A stretch of 64,000 nucleotides of DNA, from positions 186,001 through 250,000 of the forward strand of contig OY843749.1 in assembly GCA_963693025.1 (NCBI GenBank), read 5' to 3'. Position numbers and translations under genes: made by a program. The first letter of the stretch is position 1, and each line of letters starts with the position of its first letter. Under the pieces are notes generated by a model. It saw only the letters and a program-made list of their open reading frames with translations. It was not told where the DNA came from and searched no databases. Shown one piece after another: positions 1 through 9,513 of the stretch. This stretch comes from JAHRAW01 sp963693025 (GTDB lineage: Bacteria > Pseudomonadota > Gammaproteobacteria > Arenicellales > Poriferihabitantaceae).

Positions 1-1
1 T

Positions 2-283
2 CGCCAACGCGTCGTCGCCGCCAGAGAACGGCAACTACAACGGCAGAATAAAACCAACAACCTGCTACAAGGCAAAGAAATCGACCAAACCTGCGCCATC
101 GATTCCACCGGCCACCGCCTGCTAGAACAAGCAATGGAGCGCCTCGGCCTATCCGCCCGCGCCTACCACCGAATCCTAAAAGTAGCCCGAACCATCGCCG
201 ACCTCGGGCAACAAAAAGAAATCTCCCCGCAACACCTTTCGCTGGCAATCAAACTGCGATGTTTCGACAGGAGCGCACGCTGA
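2..283 (+). CDS. comM: ComM/YifB Mg-chelatase-like AAA ATPase, C-terminal fragment
   Basis: The frame is open from the window edge to a TGA at 281-283 and gives about 93 residues; the gene continues upstream. The segment LSARAYHRILKVARTIADL followed by an I-S-P-Q-H-L-S-L-A-I-K-L-R ending is the typical C-terminal helical part of ComM/YifB. In the family this protein is a hexameric DNA helicase that drives branch migration when incoming DNA recombines during natural transformation. No catalytic motif is in view, because the AAA core lies outside the window. It converges on glpD with 33 bp between the stops. Identification rests on the C-terminal signature only. Confidence 0.8.
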   Translation, partial: RQRVVAARERQLQRQNKTNNLLQGKEIDQTCAIDSTGHRLLEQAMERLGLSARAYHRILKVARTIADLGQQKEISPQHLSLAIKLRCFDRSAR

Positions 284-316
284 AAGCCGGTGGCGGGGCA
301 TGGGGTTGTTGCCGCC

Positions 317-1933
317 TCAGCGCCCAAAGACCGGTTGCCGCTCGTCGCCCGTAGCGTGGCCGGGGCGGGGGAGGTCGAACTGAGACGCCAACCAACGCTC
401 AAGCGCCGCCACCTGCGGCGGCTCAAAGCGCAAGCCCAGTTTGGTGCGCCGCCACAGTATGTCTTCGGCGTCGGTCGCCCATTCGTGCGCGATTTGATAG
501 GCGACTTCGGTCTCATACAAGCCGTGCCCGAAGTGCGTGCCGAGGTCGGCGATGGCGGCGGCGTCGCCGAGCAGGGCGAAGGCGTCGTTGCCGTAGGCGG
601 ACAGGTAGCGCTCGCATAGCGGCGGCGGTAGAAAGGGGTAGGTCGCGCGCAACGCGTCCGGCGTCTCACCACCGCCGCCGCCGGGCAAGACCGCATCGGC
701 GGTCCAGGGCGGTTTGGCGGCGGGGAAATAGGGCGCGAGTTTCGCCAGCGTCGCTTCGGCTAGGCGGCGGAAGGTGGTCAGTTTGCCGCCGTAGATTGTG
801 ATCATCGGCGGTGAATCGTCACCGCCGTTGCCGCCGCCACCGCCACCGTGGCTGAGGCGGACGACATAGTCGCGCGTGACTTCCCGCAGGTTGTCCGCGC
901 CGTCGTCGACTAACGGGCGCACGCCGCTGTAACGCCAGATGACGTCGTCGGGCGTCGGCGCGGCGGTGAAATAGCGACCGACCGCCGCGCATAAATACTC
1001 GGTCTCGGCGGGCGTGATGCGGGCGTTTGCCGGGTCGTCGCGGAACGCCACCTCGGTCGTGCCGATAATCGCCAGGTCGCGTTGAAACGGGATGACGAAC
1101 ACGACGCGCCGGTCGGCATTTTGCAGAATGTAGGCGTGCGCGCCGTCATACCATTTGCGGACGACGACGTGGCTGCCTTGAACCAGTTTGACTCGGGGGG
1201 CGTCGGTGTCCCCGGTCGGCTGCAGCGCGTCCGCATTATCAGCGAGGAAGCGCGCCACCCAGGGACCGGTCGCATTCACCAGCGCCTTCGCCCGGACGGA
1301 TGACCGGGAGCCGTCCGCATGGCGCAGCGCGATTTGCCACCGCCCGCCGTTACGGGCAATGGCGACCGAGTCGCAGCGCGTGCGCGTTGCGATGGTGGCG
1401 CCGCGCCGGCGCGCGTCTTTGGCAACGGTCACCACCAGCCGCGCGTCGTCCACCCAGCAGTCGGCGTATTCAAAGCCCGAGGAGAACTCGGCTTTGAGCG
1501 CCTCGCCCGCGCCGCCGGCGCCGGAATGCCGGGTTAGTCGAATCCCCCGGCTGCGCGACAAACTGCGCTTGCCGCCGAGCAAGTCGTATAGCAGCAGTCC
1601 GGCGCGAATCAGCCAGGCCGGGCGCAAGCCGGGGTGGTGGGGGAGGACGAAGCGCATCGGCGTAATCAGGTGCGGCGCGCTGTTGAGCAGCGTTTCGCGC
1701 TCCCGCAACGCGTCGCGCACGAGTTTGAATTCGCGCTGCTCCAGGTAGCGCAGACCGCCGTGAATGAGTTTGGAACTCGCCGAAGAGGTGCCGCCGCCGA
1801 GGTCGGCCTGCTCGCATAAAAACACCGCCAGCCCGCGACCGGCGGCGTCCCTGGCGATGCCGCAACCGTTGATGCCACCGCCGATGACGGCGATGTCGTA
1901 GTCGCCGCCGCCGTCACCGCCGTTAATCACCAT
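317..1933 (-). CDS. glpD: Aerobic glycerol-3-phosphate dehydrogenase (FAD)
   Basis: 538 residues, close to the usual 500-540. It oxidises sn-glycerol-3-phosphate to dihydroxyacetone phosphate and passes electrons to quinone at the inner membrane. The N-terminal FAD-binding Rossmann motif is plain (DIAVIGGGINGCGIARDAAG), followed by the G-G-T-S-S-A-S-S-K-L-I-H-G-G-L-R-Y-L-E signature of the family. Glycine-rich low-complexity stretches are inserted near residues 370 and 410, a trait seen in other proteins of this window. The ATG overlaps the end of a decayed glpR on the same strand, so the two were once an operon. It is divergent from glpK, with which it forms the pathway from glycerol to dihydroxyacetone phosphate. 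Confidence 0.95.
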   Translation of the reverse strand: MVINGGDGGGDYDIAVIGGGINGCGIARDAAGRGLAVFLCEQADLGGGTSSASSKLIHGGLRYLEQREFKLVRDALRERETLLNSAPHLITPMRFVLPHHPGLRPAWLIRAGLLLYDLLGGKRSLSRSRGIRLTRHSGAGGAGEALKAEFSSGFEYADCWVDDARLVVTVAKDARRRGATIATRTRCDSVAIARNGGRWQIALRHADGSRSSVRAKALVNATGPWVARFLADNADALQPTGDTDAPRVKLVQGSHVVVRKWYDGAHAYILQNADRRVVFVIPFQRDLAIIGTTEVAFRDDPANARITPAETEYLCAAVGRYFTAAPTPDDVIWRYSGVRPLVDDGADNLREVTRDYVVRLSHGGGGGGNGGDDSPPMITIYGGKLTTFRRLAEATLAKLAPYFPAAKPPWTADAVLPGGGGGETPDALRATYPFLPPPLCERYLSAYGNDAFALLGDAAAIADLGTHFGHGLYETEVAYQIAHEWATDAEDILWRRTKLGLRFEPPQVAALERWLASQFDLPRPGHATGDERQPVFGR

Positions 1934-2063
1934 CCGGCTCGGCGATTTTCACCGTCACCTCGTGCCGGCGGCAGGGTTCGAGAAAATCGGGCGGGGGCAT
2001 GCTGTCGGTGACAAAGTGGTCGAGCGCGCCGATGTGGGCAAGTCCAATGGGTTGGGCAATGTG
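1923..2063 (-). pseudogene. glpR: Remnant of DeoR/GlpR-type repressor (C-terminal tail only)
   Basis: On the minus strand, in the frame ending at TAA 1923-1925, the translation reads H-I-A-Q-P-I-G-L-A-H-I-G-A-L-D-H-F-V-T-D then S-M-P-P-P-D-F-L-E-P-C and a short tail. This matches the end of DeoR-family repressors, where a '...L..ID.liTD..pp' motif closes the sugar-phosphate-binding domain. Nothing resembling the helix-turn-helix or the rest of the effector domain lies between here and glpK, so about 80% of the gene is missing. It sits where glpR is expected, between divergent glpK and glpD, overlapping the glpD start by a few bases. The family match is from memory; the truncation is visible. 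Confidence 0.6.
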
Positions 2064-2183
2064 GAAGTGTTGAGCGCGGTATTGTATGGGAGTTTGCGCT
2101 TTGAGGGAATGGCGAGACCGGCGACGGAGCGTGTATAGTCGCCGTTAGCGTCTCCGCCACCCGTTGCCGATGAAGTCCGTCCG

Positions 2184-3683
2184 ATGATTAGCCCCGCCTT
2201 GCTTCTTGCCATCGACCAGGGCACGACCAGTTCGCGCGCGTTGGTGTTTGACGGTGGCGGGCGGGTGGTGGCGGTTTCTCAGCGGGAATTTGGTCAGCAG
2301 TATCCGCAGGATGGCTGGGTGGAGCACGACCCCGAGGAGATTTGGCAGACCACGCTGGCGGCTTGCCGTGAGGCGCTTGCTGCGAGCGCCGGCGCCGGCT
2401 CGGTGGTTGCCATCGGCATCGCCAATCAACGCGAAACCACGGTGGTCTGGGAGCGGCGAAGCGGCAAGGCGATTCATCCGGCCATCGTGTGGCAGGACCG
2501 GCGCACCGCGCCGCAGTGCGCGCTTCTTGAGCAAGCCGGGCTCGGCAAACTAGTCGGCGACAAGACTGGGCTGGTGCTGGACGCCTATTTTTCCGCGCCC
2601 AAAATCGCCTGGATTCTCGACCACGTGGACGGCGCACGGCGGCGCGCCGAGGCGGGGGAGTTGGCGTTCGGCACCATCGACAGTTTTCTGATTTGGCGTC
2701 TGACCGGCGGCGGCAAGCACCTGACCGACGCCAGCAACGCCAGCCGGACGCTGCTGTTCAACATCCACACCCAGCAGTGGGACGCGGAATTGCTGGAGGC
2801 GTTCGCCGTGCCGCCCGGCGTGTTGCCGGAGGTGTTGAACTGCGCGGACGACTTCGGCAGCAGCGACAAGGCGTTGCTGGGGCGCGCCATCCCCATCCGC
2901 GGCGTTGCCGGCGACCAGCACGCGGCGTTGTTTGGTCAAGCCTGCTTCCAGCCGGGCATGATCAAGAGCACTTACGGCACCGGTTGCTTCGTCATGATGA
3001 ACAGCGGCGCGCGCCCGGTGGTGTCCGAAAACCGCTTGCTGACCACGCTCGGTTACCGGCTCGGCGGGGAGGTCGTGTATGCGTTGGAAGGGTCGATTTT
3101 CAACGCCGGCAGCGCGGTTCAATGGCTGCGCGACGGCATCGGGCTATTCGACAGCAACCGCGAAATCGCCGCGCTGCTCGCCTCGACCGACGGCAACCGC
3201 GGCGTGTATATGGTGCCCGCCTTCACCGGCCTCGGCGCGCCCCACTGGGACCCCGGCGCGCGCGCGGCGATACTCGGCCTGACGCGCGACACCGGCAAAG
3301 CCCAACTGGTGCGCGCCGCGCTCGAAGCGGTCTGCTACCAAACCCGCGACCTCATCGACGCGATGCGCAAGGATAGCCAAGCGGACATCCCGATACTGCG
3401 AGCGGACGGCGGCATGGCGGTCAACGACTGGCTGATGCAATTCCTAGCCGACATAACCGACACCACCGTAGAGCGCCCCGCGGTAACCGAAACCACCGCG
3501 CTGGGAGCGGCATACCTCGCCGGACTACACTGCGGACTATTCGACTCACTCGAGCAAATCAGCGAGCAATGGCGTTGCGATTGTGCTTTTCGGCCTGGTG
3601 GCGATGTGGAGGCTGTGGCGGTGCTGGTTGATGGTTGGGAGGATGCGTTGGGGCGGGTGAAGAGTGGGGGGGTGGAAAAATAA
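2184..3683 (+). CDS. glpK: Glycerol kinase
   Basis: 499 residues, the standard length for this FGGY-family kinase, which phosphorylates glycerol to sn-glycerol-3-phosphate in the cytoplasm. The N-terminus LLAIDQGTTSSRALVFD is the ATP-binding phosphate-1 motif. GVAGDQHAALFGQACF and STYGTGCF lie in the mid-region, and the second FGGY signature (DGGMAVNDWLMQFLADI) is near residue 410. It is divergent from glpD, so the pair supplies the whole route to dihydroxyacetone phosphate; no glpF uptake facilitator is nearby. The final ~30 codons shift to G/T-rich composition. With the glpR relic next door, repression by a local regulator appears lost. Confidence 0.96.
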   Translation: MISPALLLAIDQGTTSSRALVFDGGGRVVAVSQREFGQQYPQDGWVEHDPEEIWQTTLAACREALAASAGAGSVVAIGIANQRETTVVWERRSGKAIHPAIVWQDRRTAPQCALLEQAGLGKLVGDKTGLVLDAYFSAPKIAWILDHVDGARRRAEAGELAFGTIDSFLIWRLTGGGKHLTDASNASRTLLFNIHTQQWDAELLEAFAVPPGVLPEVLNCADDFGSSDKALLGRAIPIRGVAGDQHAALFGQACFQPGMIKSTYGTGCFVMMNSGARPVVSENRLLTTLGYRLGGEVVYALEGSIFNAGSAVQWLRDGIGLFDSNREIAALLASTDGNRGVYMVPAFTGLGAPHWDPGARAAILGLTRDTGKAQLVRAALEAVCYQTRDLIDAMRKDSQADIPILRADGGMAVNDWLMQFLADITDTTVERPAVTETTALGAAYLAGLHCGLFDSLEQISEQWRCDCAFRPGGDVEAVAVLVDGWEDALGRVKSGGVEK

Positions 3684-3690
3684 CCTACGA

Positions 3691-3740
3691 CTCGTCATTC
3701 GTGGGCGGCTCCCTATTTTCTACCGTTCGAAAATGACGAA
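3691..3740. repeat. Internally deleted copy of the dispersed TCGTCATTC repeat (R1)
   Basis: CTCGTCATTC at the left and GTTCGAAAATGACGAA at the right are the two inverted ends of the repeat family seen elsewhere in the window. Only about 50 bp remain; the retained internal part is the CTCCCTATTTTCTACCG end. It lies in the glpK-dppB spacer. Confidence 0.6.
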
Positions 3741-3835
3741 TACTGATAGAATAACGAACACTCACAACCAGCCTCCCCATACCCCAACCCACAAAACCAC
3801 CAACCAATGAACAAACCCCTACCGGACATCACCTA

Positions 3836-4816
3836 ATGTTCGCATTCCTAATCCGGCGGTTGGGGCAGGCTGGGGTGGTTATGTTGGTTATTAGCGTGCT
3901 CAGTTTTTCTATTCAGGATGAACTGGGCGACCCGTTGCGGGAGTTGGTTGGGGAATCGGTCTCCGAGGACATTCGGGAGCAGTTGCGCGAGGAGATGGGG
4001 TTGAATGACCCGTTCTTTGCGCAGTATTGGCGCTTTCTTAAAAAGGCGCTCCGCGGCGACCTCGGCACCTCGTATTTTTTCAAACGCCCCGCGCTCGATG
4101 TCATTATGGACAAACTGCCGGCGACCATCGACCTCGTCATCGGCGCCACTTTTTGGATACTGTTGTTCTCGGTGCCGGTGGGCGTGTTCGCCGCCATCAA
4201 TCCGCGCCACTGGCTTTCTAATCTGGCGATGGGGCTCAGCATCATCGGCATTTCCGTGCCGGTGTTTTTGACCGCGATATTTTTAATCTACCTGTTTTCG
4301 GTGGAGTTGGGATGGCTGCCGTCGTATGGCAGAGGCGACACCGTCACGCTGTTCGGCGGTTGGGAAACCAGCCTGTTGACGCGCGACGGGCTGGCGCATT
4401 TGTTGCTGCCGAGCATCTCGCTGGCGTCGGTCATCCTGCCGCTGTTTGTGCGCATGATTCGCTCCGAGATGATGGAAGTGCTGGAATCGGAGTATGTGAA
4501 ATTCGCGCGCGCCAAAGGGCTGACCAAACGCCGCATCTGGATGCTGCACGCGTTCAAAAACACGCTGCTGCCGGTGATTACCGTCGGCGGCGTGCAACTC
4601 GGCATCATGGTGGCATACACCATTTTGACCGAGACCGTCTTCCAATGGCCCGGCATGGGCTTTATGTTCCTCGAAGCAATCAACCGCGTGGACACGCCGC
4701 TAATCGTCGCCTACCTCATCATCGTCGGGCTGATTTTCGTCGTCACCAACACCGTGGTGGACATCGTCTATGGCTTGGTCAATCCGATGGTCAACCTGAC
4801 CACCAAGTCGTCATGA
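3836..4816 (+). CDS. dppB: Peptide/nickel-type ABC transporter permease, DppB-like
   Basis: 326 residues with about six hydrophobic segments and the N-terminal 'MFAFLIRRLGQ' start typical of DppB/OppB/NikB inner-membrane permeases. The conserved cytoplasmic coupling loop is present around residue 215 (EYVKFARAKGLTKRRIWMLH). With DppC it would form the translocation channel for short peptides or a related small substrate. The stop overlaps the ATG of dppC (ATGA), so the two are translationally coupled. No periplasmic binding protein gene is next to the operon, so the substrate cannot be read from context. An internally deleted repeat lies upstream. Confidence 0.92.
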   Translation: MFAFLIRRLGQAGVVMLVISVLSFSIQDELGDPLRELVGESVSEDIREQLREEMGLNDPFFAQYWRFLKKALRGDLGTSYFFKRPALDVIMDKLPATIDLVIGATFWILLFSVPVGVFAAINPRHWLSNLAMGLSIIGISVPVFLTAIFLIYLFSVELGWLPSYGRGDTVTLFGGWETSLLTRDGLAHLLLPSISLASVILPLFVRMIRSEMMEVLESEYVKFARAKGLTKRRIWMLHAFKNTLLPVITVGGVQLGIMVAYTILTETVFQWPGMGFMFLEAINRVDTPLIVAYLIIVGLIFVVTNTVVDIVYGLVNPMVNLTTKSS

Positions 4817-5775
4817 GCAGCGCCAATGGAATGAACGCCGGCACGCTGGCGGTGCGCCCCGAGCGCTGGCGGCGGCTGCGCGACTCGCCTGTTTTTTACA
4901 GTTTCACCCACAACCGCACCGCGATGCTCAGCGCGGCGGTCTTGCTGGCGTTTGTGTTCGCCACGCTGCTCGCGCCGCTGCTCGCGCCCTACGACCCGTG
5001 GGATTTGACCGCGTTTGACATTATGGATTCGGAAATTCCGCCGCTCGGCAGCGCCGGCGCGGATACGCGCTTTGTGCTCGGCACCGACGCGATGGGACGG
5101 GACATGCTCAGCGCGCTGTTATACGGCGCCGGAATTTCCATCGTCATCGGCGTTTTCGCCACGCTCCTGCAAGCCGTCATCGGCGTGTCGGTCGGCCTCG
5201 CCGCCGGCTACTTCGGCGGGCGGCTGGACAGCCTGCTGATGCGCATCGCCGACATTCAACTGTCGTTCACCACCCTGATGGTCGCCATCATCGTGCTGGC
5301 GGTCTTCCAAGCCACCGTCGGGCTCGCGTTCTACGAAGACTTCGCGCTGATTGTCATCGTGCTGGTGATTGGCATCGCCGAATGGCCGCAATACGCGCGC
5401 ACGGTGCGCGCCTGCGTGCTGGCGGAAAAGAAAAAGGAATACGTCGATGCGGCGCGCGTGATGGGACTCAAACCGGCGACCATCATCTACCGCCACATCC
5501 TGCCCAACACCTTTTCGCCGCTGCTGGTGATTTCCACGGTGCAAGTCGCCAACGCCATCATCACCGAAGCGGCGCTCGCCTTTCTCGGGCTCGGCATGCC
5601 AATCACCAAACCGTCGCTCGGCTCGCTCATCAAGAACGGGTTTGAGTTCATCTTCAGCGGCGCGTGGTGGATTACGGCGTTCCCGGCGCTCGTGCTGGTG
5701 GTGCTGATTCTGGCAATCAACCTGCTCGGCGACTGGCTGCGGGATGTGCTCAACCCGCGGTTGTATGACGACTGA
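4813..5775 (+). CDS. dppC: Peptide/nickel-type ABC transporter permease, DppC-like
   Basis: 320 residues starting at the ATG that overlaps the dppB stop. An N-terminal extension of about 30 residues precedes the first membrane segment, as usual for the C-type permease (OppC_N), and about five further segments follow. The signature loop is EYVDAARVMGLKPATIIYRHILPN, a near-canonical EAA motif. The conserved GTDAMGRDMLSALLYGA stretch before it is characteristic of DppC/OppC. It partners DppB in the inner membrane. About 60 bp, including a short direct repeat (GGCGACGGTGACTAA twice), separate it from dppD. Confidence 0.92.
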   Translation: MSSANGMNAGTLAVRPERWRRLRDSPVFYSFTHNRTAMLSAAVLLAFVFATLLAPLLAPYDPWDLTAFDIMDSEIPPLGSAGADTRFVLGTDAMGRDMLSALLYGAGISIVIGVFATLLQAVIGVSVGLAAGYFGGRLDSLLMRIADIQLSFTTLMVAIIVLAVFQATVGLAFYEDFALIVIVLVIGIAEWPQYARTVRACVLAEKKKEYVDAARVMGLKPATIIYRHILPNTFSPLLVISTVQVANAIITEAALAFLGLGMPITKPSLGSLIKNGFEFIFSGAWWITAFPALVLVVLILAINLLGDWLRDVLNPRLYDD

Positions 5776-5836
5776 CGGCGGCGGTGGCTAAGGCGACGGT
5801 GACTAAGGCGACGGTGACTAAGGCGGCATAAGCGGC

Positions 5837-6811
5837 ATGCCATTGCTCAGCGTGCAAAACTTGGAAGTCGTGTTTCCCCTCAGAGGGGGAGCCGTGCGCG
5901 CCATTCGCGATGTCAGTTTTGACCTTGAACCGGGCGAGCGCATCGGCATCGTCGGCGAGAGCGGGGCGGGCAAGTCGGTCGCCGCTTTCGCCATCCTCAA
6001 TCTCATCAGCAAGCCCGGCTTTCTGGCTTCCGGCAGCATCTTGTTTGAGGGGCGGGACTTGGCGAGCCTCGACGAGGAATCGATGCGCCGCATTCGTGGC
6101 AACAAAATCAGCATGATTTTCCAAGACCCGATGATGACGCTCAACCCGGTGCTGACCATCGGCACGCAGATGGTTGAGACCGTGCTCGCGCACCGCCCGC
6201 TCAGCCGCCGGCAGGCGCAAAAAATCGCGCTGGAAAAACTGCGCGCGGTGCAAATTCCCTCCGCCGAAACCCGGCTTGAACAATATCCGCACGAATTGTC
6301 CGGCGGCATGCGCCAGCGCATCGTCATCGCCATCGCCTTGCTGAGCGACCCGGCAATCATCATCGCCGACGAGCCGACCACCGCGTTGGACGTGACCATT
6401 CAAGCGGAAATTCTGGAACTGCTGCTGAGGCTGTGCAACGACTTTGCGGTCGGGCTGATTTTGATTACCCACGACCTCGGCGTGGTGTCCGAAGTGACGC
6501 AGCGCATTCTGGTGATGTATGCCGGGCGGGTCATCGAGCAGGGCGCAACCGAGCAAATCATCGCCGCGCCGATGCACCCGTACACCAGCGGCTTGATCGG
6601 AGCGTTGCCGGAAAAAACCCTCGCCGGGCAACCACTCAACCAGATTCCGGGGGTCATGCCTTCGCTGCGCGACATTCCCGACGGCTGCCCGTTTCACAAC
6701 CGCTGCGCGCACACCCAACCGCGTTGCGCGCAGGAATTGCCGGCGTTGTCCGCCGCCACCACCACCGCCGCCCGCGCCGTCGCCTGCCACTTTCCGCTTG
6801 AGCCTCGCTGA
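5837..6811 (+). CDS. dppD: Peptide/nickel-type ABC transporter ATPase, DppD-like
   Basis: 324 residues. The ABC ATPase core has Walker A GESGAGKS near residue 39, signature ELSGGMRQR, and Walker B IIIADEPTTALD. The C-terminal oligopeptide-transporter extension contains the cysteine motif C-P-F-H-N-R-C-A-H..C, which in DppD/DppF relatives binds an iron-sulfur cluster. It pairs with DppF to power the DppBC channel on the cytoplasmic face. The stop lies 1 nt before the dppF ATG. Assignment to the peptide/nickel family is secure; the actual substrate is unknown. Confidence 0.93.
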   Translation: MPLLSVQNLEVVFPLRGGAVRAIRDVSFDLEPGERIGIVGESGAGKSVAAFAILNLISKPGFLASGSILFEGRDLASLDEESMRRIRGNKISMIFQDPMMTLNPVLTIGTQMVETVLAHRPLSRRQAQKIALEKLRAVQIPSAETRLEQYPHELSGGMRQRIVIAIALLSDPAIIIADEPTTALDVTIQAEILELLLRLCNDFAVGLILITHDLGVVSEVTQRILVMYAGRVIEQGATEQIIAAPMHPYTSGLIGALPEKTLAGQPLNQIPGVMPSLRDIPDGCPFHNRCAHTQPRCAQELPALSAATTTAARAVACHFPLEPR

Positions 6812-6812
6812 C

Positions 6813-7850
<1,038 letters not shown>

Positions 7851-7861
7851 CGTTGGTGAAC

Positions 7862-7964
7862 CCCGTGCCAGTCTTAGGGAGATTCCCGAGGACGCAAGTG
7901 TCCGTAAGCCGCCGCTTAAAAGAAAAAGCGCGGCGGCAACGGTCACTAACGCTCGAGAATGACG
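7862..7964 (+). repeat. Dispersed nested-palindrome repeat, 5'-truncated copy (R2)
   Basis: It starts inside the family at CCCGTGCCAGTCTTAGGGAG, keeps the GCCGCCGCTT..AAGCGCGGCGGC hairpin, and ends with CGCTCGAGAATGACG. The left half, including one terminal repeat, is missing. It occupies the dppF-truA spacer; the GC hairpin could act as a transcription barrier, which is an inference. Confidence 0.75.
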
Positions 7965-8004
7965 GGGGTTTTGTTTTTTTGTCATTCTCAAACAACAGAA
8001 AACA

Positions 8005-8802
8005 ATGAAAACAAAAGGAAGCAAGCGCATTGCCGCTTGCGTGGAGTATTGCGGAGTCAACTACTGCGGTTGGCAGTATCAGGACAACGCGGCGTCGGTG
8101 CAGGCGCGGGTGGAGGGTGCGCTCAGTCGTGTGGCTGACGAGTCCATTCGCGTTATCGCCGCCGGGCGCACCGATACCGGCGTGCATGGCGGCGGTCAAG
8201 TCATTCACTTTGACACGCGCGCCAAGCGCAGCCGCCACGCATGGATGCGCGGGGTCAACACGCATTTGCCGGATGACATTTCGTTGCTGTGGACGCAGCC
8301 GGTGGACGATGATTTTCACGCCCGTTTCAGCGCGCTGGAGCGCAGTTATCGCTATGTCATTCTGAACCGCGACGCCGCGCCGTCCTATCTGCATGGGCGC
8401 GTCGCGTGGCGTCCCGTTGCGCTGGATGTCGAGCCTATGCAGCAAGCGGCGGCGGCGTTGGTCGGGCGGCATGATTTCAGCGCGTTTCGGGCGGCGGGTT
8501 GCCAGTCCAAGAGCCCGGAGCGGCGGGTCAGGCGTCTGCGGGTTAACCGCGCCGGCGCGTGGGTTTGGATCGACATCAGCGCCGACGGATTTCTGCACCA
8601 CATGGTGCGCAACATCGCCGGCACGCTGCTGCGCATCGGCGAGGGGCGCGAGGCGGTGGAGTGGGCGCGGCGGGTGCTGGAGAGCCGCGACCGCAAACGC
8701 GCCGGCGCGACCGCCGCCGCCGACGGGCTTTACTTCGCGCGCGTCAAATACGCGCCGCGCTTCAACCTGCCGCCACCCCCCGCGCACTGCCGATTTTGGT
8801 AA
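8005..8802 (+). CDS. truA: tRNA pseudouridine synthase A (positions 38-40)
   Basis: 265 residues, typical for TruA, which converts uridines 38-40 of the anticodon stem-loop of many tRNAs to pseudouridine. The catalytic motif AGRTDTGVHG places the nucleophilic aspartate at residue 57. The conserved F-H-A-R-F-S-A and GRHDFSAF segments follow. It starts the gammaproteobacterial cluster truA-trpF-accD-folC-dedD-cvpA-purF. The first codons (ATGAAAACAAAAGG) follow a stretch of T and A left by the adjacent repeat, so promoter signals there are obscured. Confidence 0.95.
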   Translation: MKTKGSKRIAACVEYCGVNYCGWQYQDNAASVQARVEGALSRVADESIRVIAAGRTDTGVHGGGQVIHFDTRAKRSRHAWMRGVNTHLPDDISLLWTQPVDDDFHARFSALERSYRYVILNRDAAPSYLHGRVAWRPVALDVEPMQQAAAALVGRHDFSAFRAAGCQSKSPERRVRRLRVNRAGAWVWIDISADGFLHHMVRNIAGTLLRIGEGREAVEWARRVLESRDRKRAGATAAADGLYFARVKYAPRFNLPPPPAHCRFW

Positions 8803-8845
8803 ACTCCGGCGCGAATGCCCGGCGGACAACCCACGAACTGATGCC

Positions 8846-9508
8846 GTGAGAACACGAATCAAAATCTGCGGCGTGACCGACCCCGGCGTCGCCCAAACGG
8901 CGGTGGCGGCGGGCGCCGACGCCATCGGCTTGATTTTCCATCCGCCGAGCGCGTGCTGTTTGGAGTTGGAGCAGGCTGCCGCCATTTGCCGCGCGCCCGG
9001 CGTCGGTCCGTTTGTCTCCACCGTGGCGGTGCTGGTCAATCCGTCGGCGGAGCGCGTGGCGGCGATTATCGAGCGCGTCAATCCGAGCCACTTGCAGTTC
9101 CACGGCGACGAGCCGGCTGACTTCTGCGCCGGTTTTGGCAAGCCGTATATCAAGGCGTTGCGCGTGGCTGACGATGCGGACGCGGACGACTCGAATTGGG
9201 CGGAAAGGGCGGCGCGCTATCCGTCCGCGCACGGGATTTTGCTCGACACGCATGTGCCCGACCGCTACGGCGGCACCGGCGCGACCTTCGACTGGCGCCT
9301 CGCCCGCCACGACCACGGTGGACTCAGCGGTGGCAACGACAAGCCGCTCATACTCGCCGGCGGGCTGACCCCGGAGAATGTCGCCGAGGCGGTCGCGCTG
9401 GTTGCCCCGTATGCGGTCGATGTCCGCAGCGGGGTGGAAACCGACGGGCGCAAAGACGCGGAAAAAATCCGCCGCTTCTGCCGGCAAGCCGGCGCGCACG
9501 GGGCATAA
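8846..9508 (+). CDS. trpF: Phosphoribosylanthranilate isomerase
   Basis: 220 residues from a GTG at 8846, the only in-frame start fitting the family; an ATG at 8841 is in another frame and meets a stop at once. The N-terminus TRIKICGVT is the TrpF signature with the catalytic cysteine, and the closing catalytic aspartate is in AVDVRSGVE. It catalyses the Amadori rearrangement in tryptophan synthesis and has a TIM-barrel fold. It sits between truA and accD as in many Gammaproteobacteria that lack a fused trpCF. No other trp genes are in the window. The spacing to accD is 5 bp. Confidence 0.94.
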   Translation: MRTRIKICGVTDPGVAQTAVAAGADAIGLIFHPPSACCLELEQAAAICRAPGVGPFVSTVAVLVNPSAERVAAIIERVNPSHLQFHGDEPADFCAGFGKPYIKALRVADDADADDSNWAERAARYPSAHGILLDTHVPDRYGGTGATFDWRLARHDHGGLSGGNDKPLILAGGLTPENVAEAVALVAPYAVDVRSGVETDGRKDAEKIRRFCRQAGAHGA

Positions 9509-9513
9509 CCCTG

